This document shows positions 34,647-39,033 of a DNA stretch of 39,033 nucleotides, in pieces. This stretch comes from an uncultured SAR86 cluster bacterium (GTDB taxonomy: Bacteria; Pseudomonadota; Gammaproteobacteria; Magnimaribacterales; AG-339-G14): NCBI GenBank assembly GCA_902536295.1, contig CACAWS010000010.1, positions 1 to 39,033 of the forward strand. The letters run 5' to 3'. The notes under the pieces were generated by a model. That model did no database searches and was not told the origin of the DNA. It saw nothing but the letters and a program-made list of their open reading frames with translations. How positions within the stretch are numbered: position 1 is the stretch's first letter; every line of letters begins with the position of its first letter. A program made the translations under genes and the position numbers.

Positions 34647-34940
34647 ATGAAATTTAATCCACTTGGTGACAAGCTTTTAGTTAGAAGAAGCGAAGAAGAA
34701 GAAACTTCAGCTGGAGGAATAGTCTTGCCTGGCTCTGCGGCAGAAAAGCCTTCACAAGGAGAAGTATTGGCAGTAGGTCCTGGAAGAATTTTAGATAATG
34801 GTGATTTAAGTGAAATTCCAGTAAAAGTCGGCGATGTTATTGTTTTTGGTCAGTATGCTGGTAGCAATACAATTAAAGTTGATGGTGAAGAACTTTTAAT
34901 TCTTTCTGAAAGCGACTTACTTGGAACTGTTTCAAAATAA
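34647..34940 (+). CDS. groES: Co-chaperonin GroES
   Basis: A 97-residue Cpn10, the lid of the GroEL chamber. It has [46 protein letters not shown] including the mobile loop ([11 protein letters not shown]), and ends with [16 protein letters not shown]. The ATG at 34647 has a strong AAGGAG ribosome site (34635-34640). groEL follows after 23 nt with its own AGAGG. The long structured region before the gene suggests separate control from ampG. Confidence 0.97.
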   Translation: MKFNPLGDKLLVRRSEEEETSAGGIVLPGSAAEKPSQGEVLAVGPGRILDNGDLSEIPVKVGDVIVFGQYAGSNTIKVDGEELLILSESDLLGTVSK

Positions 34941-34948
34941 TTAATTAA

Positions 34949-36607
<1,659 letters not shown>

Positions 36608-36626
36608 ATCTAAAACTTCCTATTGA

Positions 36627-36654
36627 AAAAGGGCTCATCTGAGCCCTTTTTTTT
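36627..36654 (+). terminator. Rho-independent terminator of groESL
   Basis: GGGCTC (36631-36636) pairs with GAGCCC (36641-36646) around ATCT, preceded by A's and followed by eight T. A textbook intrinsic terminator 24 nt after the groEL stop. Confidence 0.93.
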
Positions 36655-36696
36655 GGCTATTAATACAATATAATATACTTTTAAGAGGGATATATT

Positions 36697-37347
36697 ATGG
36701 AAGCTTACTTATATAACGTTTTATTCAGATGGGGTCACATTGTAGTCGGAATAGCTTGGATAGGATTATTATATTATTTTAATTTTGTTCAAACAGAATA
36801 TGTAAAAAAAGCAGATCCTGAAGCAAAAAAAGATGTTATGCAGAAACTTGCTCCTAATGCTTTATGGTGGTTTAGATGGGCAGCTTTTTTCACTTTTTTG
36901 ACAGGTTTATATCTTCTCTATGTTCAAGAAAGAATGATCACTACTGCTATTACATTAGGTACGTTAATGGGCACTATTATGATGCTTAATGTTTGGGGGA
37001 TTATTTGGAGAAATCAGAAAATAGTTATTGGTCTAAAGGAAGGAGATGCTGTAGCAGCTGGAGCTAAAGCAGCATTAGCATCAAGAACTAATACTTTGTT
37101 GTCTTTGCCAATGCTTTATTTTATGGTTTCGTCAGCTCACGGAGGAAGTGCTGCATATCCTAAATCTTATTTATTAATAGATGGTTATTTGAGTACAGGT
37201 TTCTGGATTGTATTTGTAGCTGTTTTGTTGATTGAATTGAATGCAATATTTGGAAAAATGTTTCCAGTTATTACATCTGTTAGAAGCGTAATAACTTCAA
37301 GCTTATTGTTAACGATTGTTTCTTCCGGATTGGTTTTTTACTTGTAG
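36697..37347 (+). CDS. PuuD-like membrane protein (urate oxidase N-domain family), short
   Basis: A 216-residue protein with about six membrane segments. RWGHIVVGIAWIGLLYYFNFVQTEYV and the following NALWWFRWAAFFTFLTGLYLL closely resemble the N-terminal membrane domain of PuuD, whose full version carries a C-terminal cytochrome c and hydroxylates urate. The cytochrome c domain is absent here, with no CxxCH anywhere, and no purine-catabolic genes are nearby. It may therefore be a related heme or electron-transfer membrane protein rather than a urate enzyme. The ATG at 36697 has GAGGGA upstream; TATAAT at 36669 is a possible -10. Confidence 0.65.
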   Translation: MEAYLYNVLFRWGHIVVGIAWIGLLYYFNFVQTEYVKKADPEAKKDVMQKLAPNALWWFRWAAFFTFLTGLYLLYVQERMITTAITLGTLMGTIMMLNVWGIIWRNQKIVIGLKEGDAVAAGAKAALASRTNTLLSLPMLYFMVSSAHGGSAAYPKSYLLIDGYLSTGFWIVFVAVLLIELNAIFGKMFPVITSVRSVITSSLLLTIVSSGLVFYL

Positions 37348-37349
37348 GG

Positions 37350-38624
37350 TTAATACTCCTCGTTTTCTCTAATAGAGATTTTTGAAATCTTTGCAAATTT
37401 AATCATATTATCTTTTATCAATACTGTTTCAATAATGTAATTATTTAGATTAATTGAAATGTTTGATTCAGGGATAGTTTCTATTTTTTCTAAAATTAAA
37501 CCATTTAATGTGACCGGGCCCTCTAAAGGTAAGTCCCAAGAGAGTTTTTTATTAATTTCTCTTATGGAAACACTACCGTCAATTAAAAAACTGCCATCTT
37601 TTTGTTCTTGGAAGTCAATTTTTTCCCTTGTTTGGTTTGATGATAATTCACCAACAATTTCTTCTAAAATATCATTAATACTAACCAGCCCTTTAACATT
37701 TCCATATTCGTCAACCACAACTGCTGAAGTTTTGTTATCTTTTTGAAAATTGAAAAGCTGATTACTTAGTGAAGTATTTTCTAGAGCGACATATACATCG
37801 TTTACAAATTCCATAAAATCATCAAAAGAGTTTCCTTGCTTAATTAAAAAGCTTTTTATTCCATTAAAACTTATAACGCCTTTGAGATTATCAAGATTTT
37901 GCTCATAAACAGGAATTATTTCTTCTGAATTTTCTGAGACTGTTTGCATAAGTTTTTCAAAACTATCATCTAAATCTATCCCAACTATTTCGTTTCTAGG
38001 GGTCATAATTTCATCTATGAGTATTTCATCTAAATCAAGGATACTGATTAACATGTCTTGATATCTTTTCGGTATAAGATCACCAGAATTTTCTAGAACG
38101 CTTTTTAATTCTTCAGTTGTAATATCTTCATTGGAATCCTTTTCTTTAACATTAAGTAAATTTAATAAGTTGTTAGAAAAAAAGTTAACGATCCAAATCA
38201 ATGGATATAAGATCTTTTGTAAAATTTTTAAGATTCCTGACGCAGGTAAGGCTATGTTTTCTGCGTTCTTTGCTGCAAACGTTTTAGGCGTTACTTCAGC
38301 AAAAATTAGTATTATTATTGTTAAAACAACCGATCCAATAAAAACTCCACTATTACCGAAAAGCTCTAAACATAAGATAGTTGTTAACGCGGCTGCAAGA
38401 ATATTTACAAAATTATTCCCTATTAAAATAACTCCTAATAATCTGTCAGGTCGTTGCAATAGTTTTTCAGCTCTTTTTGCAGAGCGATTGTTTTGTTTAA
38501 TTAAGTGTTTAAGTCTGTACTTGTTGAGCGCCATCATGCCTGTCTCCGCACTTGAAAAAAATGCAGATAACACGAGTAAAATTGAAATGCTGGAAAGAAG
38601 TAACCAGATTGGAATTTCGTTCAA
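37350..38624 (-). CDS. CNNM/CorB-type membrane protein (DUF21-CBS-CorC/HlyC)
   Basis: 424 residues. An N-terminal DUF21 membrane domain (about 1-185) contains AFFSSAETGMMALNKYRLKHL, the family signature with an S-x-x-E site, followed by GVILIGNNFVNILAAALTTI. A CBS pair (about 200-330) includes IMTPRNEIVGID and AVVVDEYGNVKGLVSINDILEEIVGEL, and a C-terminal CorC/HlyC transporter-associated domain follows (DGSFLIDGSVSIREIN). Members are linked to Mg2+ homeostasis/efflux. The start is TTG at 38624. It meets the PuuD-like gene tail-to-tail with 2 nt between. Placement next to rpsP is common in Gammaproteobacteria. Confidence 0.9.
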   Translation of the reverse strand: MNEIPIWLLLSSISILLVLSAFFSSAETGMMALNKYRLKHLIKQNNRSAKRAEKLLQRPDRLLGVILIGNNFVNILAAALTTILCLELFGNSGVFIGSVVLTIIILIFAEVTPKTFAAKNAENIALPASGILKILQKILYPLIWIVNFFSNNLLNLLNVKEKDSNEDITTEELKSVLENSGDLIPKRYQDMLISILDLDEILIDEIMTPRNEIVGIDLDDSFEKLMQTVSENSEEIIPVYEQNLDNLKGVISFNGIKSFLIKQGNSFDDFMEFVNDVYVALENTSLSNQLFNFQKDNKTSAVVVDEYGNVKGLVSINDILEEIVGELSSNQTREKIDFQEQKDGSFLIDGSVSIREINKKLSWDLPLEGPVTLNGLILEKIETIPESNISINLNNYIIETVLIKDNMIKFAKISKISIRENEEY

Positions 38625-38661
38625 ATTAGAAAAATAGTTGTTTAATCATTTAACAATATAA

Positions 38662-38667
38662 ATTATA
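38662..38667 (-). promoter_or_regulatory. Candidate -10 of the CorB-like gene
   Basis: TATAAT on the minus strand (38667-38662), about 38 nt before the TTG start. A TTGGTA at a 16-nt spacing could be the -35. It overlaps the rpsP promoter zone, so the two divergent promoters are close. Confidence 0.4.
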
Positions 38668-38678
38668 GAATGTTTTAC

Positions 38679-38706
38679 TTGAATACCAAATCAATTTAAA
38701 TAGAAT
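38679..38706 (+). promoter_or_regulatory. Promoter of rpsP
   Basis: TTGAAT (38679-38684), 16-nt spacer, TAGAAT (38701-38706). Good matches to both hexamers, with an expected leader of about 15 nt before the rpsP ATG. Confidence 0.6.
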
Positions 38707-38727
38707 AGCCCCTTAAATAACAAATAT

Positions 38728-39033
38728 ATGGTAACTATAAGATTATCTAGGTCCGGAGCTAAGAAAAAACCTTTTTTTCACATTACTGTAACGGATTCAA
38801 GAAAACCGAGAGACGGACGCTTCATCGAAAGAGTAGGCTATTTCAATCCTATTGCAAAAGGAAAAGAAACAAGGCTTAAGGTGGATCATGAAAGAGTAGA
38901 TTATTGGATAGGTGTCGGAGCCTCTATTAGCGATAGAGTAGCTCTTTTAATAAAGCAATCAAAATTTTCCTCTGAAGAAGAAGAAAAATACTTTAAACAC
39001 AAGGAAGCAAAAAGAATAAAATCTCTTGCAAAA
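38728..39033 (+). CDS. rpsP: 30S ribosomal protein S16 (3' end beyond window)
   Basis: The ATG at 38728 opens [21 protein letters not shown], followed by [21 protein letters not shown] and [12 protein letters not shown], all S16 hallmarks. 102 codons are present without a stop, while E. coli S16 has 82 residues. The protein therefore has a charged, lysine/glutamate-rich C-terminal extension (from about residue 80) of unknown end. In Gammaproteobacteria rpsP heads rpsP-rimM-trmD-rplS, expected to follow outside the window. There is no Shine-Dalgarno sequence. Confidence 0.95.
   Translation, partial: MVTIRLSRSGAKKKPFFHITVTDSRKPRDGRFIERVGYFNPIAKGKETRLKVDHERVDYWIGVGASISDRVALLIKQSKFSSEEEEKYFKHKEAKRIKSLAK

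Overview
The window is visibly AT-rich, gene-dense DNA of a gammaproteobacterium with a streamlined genome. Family-level gene order supports this: thrS-infC-rpmI-rplT-pheS-pheT-ihfA-merR, murJ / ribF-ileS-lspA-ispH, pdxB, ampD-ampG and an ibpA-type Hsp20. Short intergenic gaps, many overlapping start/stop codons, shortened versions of conserved proteins (RNase D, PheT, MurJ) and the marine-type lipid/acyl-CoA gene content fit an open-ocean lineage such as SAR86. That taxonomic call is an inference. No phage, transposon, CRISPR array or integrase is visible.

Layout. 1-550: the 3' end of a FAD-dependent 2-hydroxyglutarate-type dehydrogenase, then tRNA-Cys(GCA) and tRNA-Leu(UAA). 630-2693 (+): galU, a short RNase D and an unknown membrane protein. 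2759-4819 (-): a thiolase with its DUF35 zinc-ribbon/OB partner and a small metallophosphoesterase. 4888-6708 (+): DjlA-like co-chaperone, DoxX, pdxH. 6755-15562 (+): the translation block thrS to ihfA and a MerR regulator, running into a cupin, an acyl-CoA carboxylase carboxyltransferase subunit and tRNA-Pro(GGG), whose 5' end overlaps the carboxylase stop codon. 15573-17881 (-): class III CoA-transferase, GST, and ibpA, the last with a sigma-32-type promoter and a ROSE-like thermosensor leader. 17992-18929 (+): COQ4-like and PsiE-like genes. 18926-21352 (-): tusA, a nucleotidyltransferase-cupin fusion and a MATE exporter. 21388-34516 (+): acetyltransferase, pdxB, then a very tight 11-gene run (desaturase, msrB, murJ, ribF, ileS, lspA, ispH, dadA, ampD, yajQ, ampG). 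34647-37347 (+): groES-groEL and a PuuD-like membrane protein. 37350-38624 (-): CorB/CNNM-type protein. 38728-end (+): rpsP, cut by the window edge.

How the genes fit together. Most of the window is core housekeeping: translation, isoprenoid (ispH), riboflavin/FAD (ribF), PLP (pdxB, pdxH), murein export and recycling (murJ, dadA, ampD, ampG), and protein folding (groESL, ibpA, djlA). Accessory metabolism is acyl-CoA/lipid oriented (thiolase+DUF35, carboxyltransferase, CaiB-type transferase, desaturase).

I did not find an obviously new multi-gene system. The most interesting points are local: an lspA with no AUG/GUG/UUG start; a PheT without its tRNA-binding B2 domain; a MurJ that ends before TM13-14; a cytidylyltransferase-cupin fusion; a tRNA overlapping a coding sequence; a ROSE-like leader; probable leaderless transcripts with identical -10-to-start spacing; and a nested inverted repeat upstream of groES.
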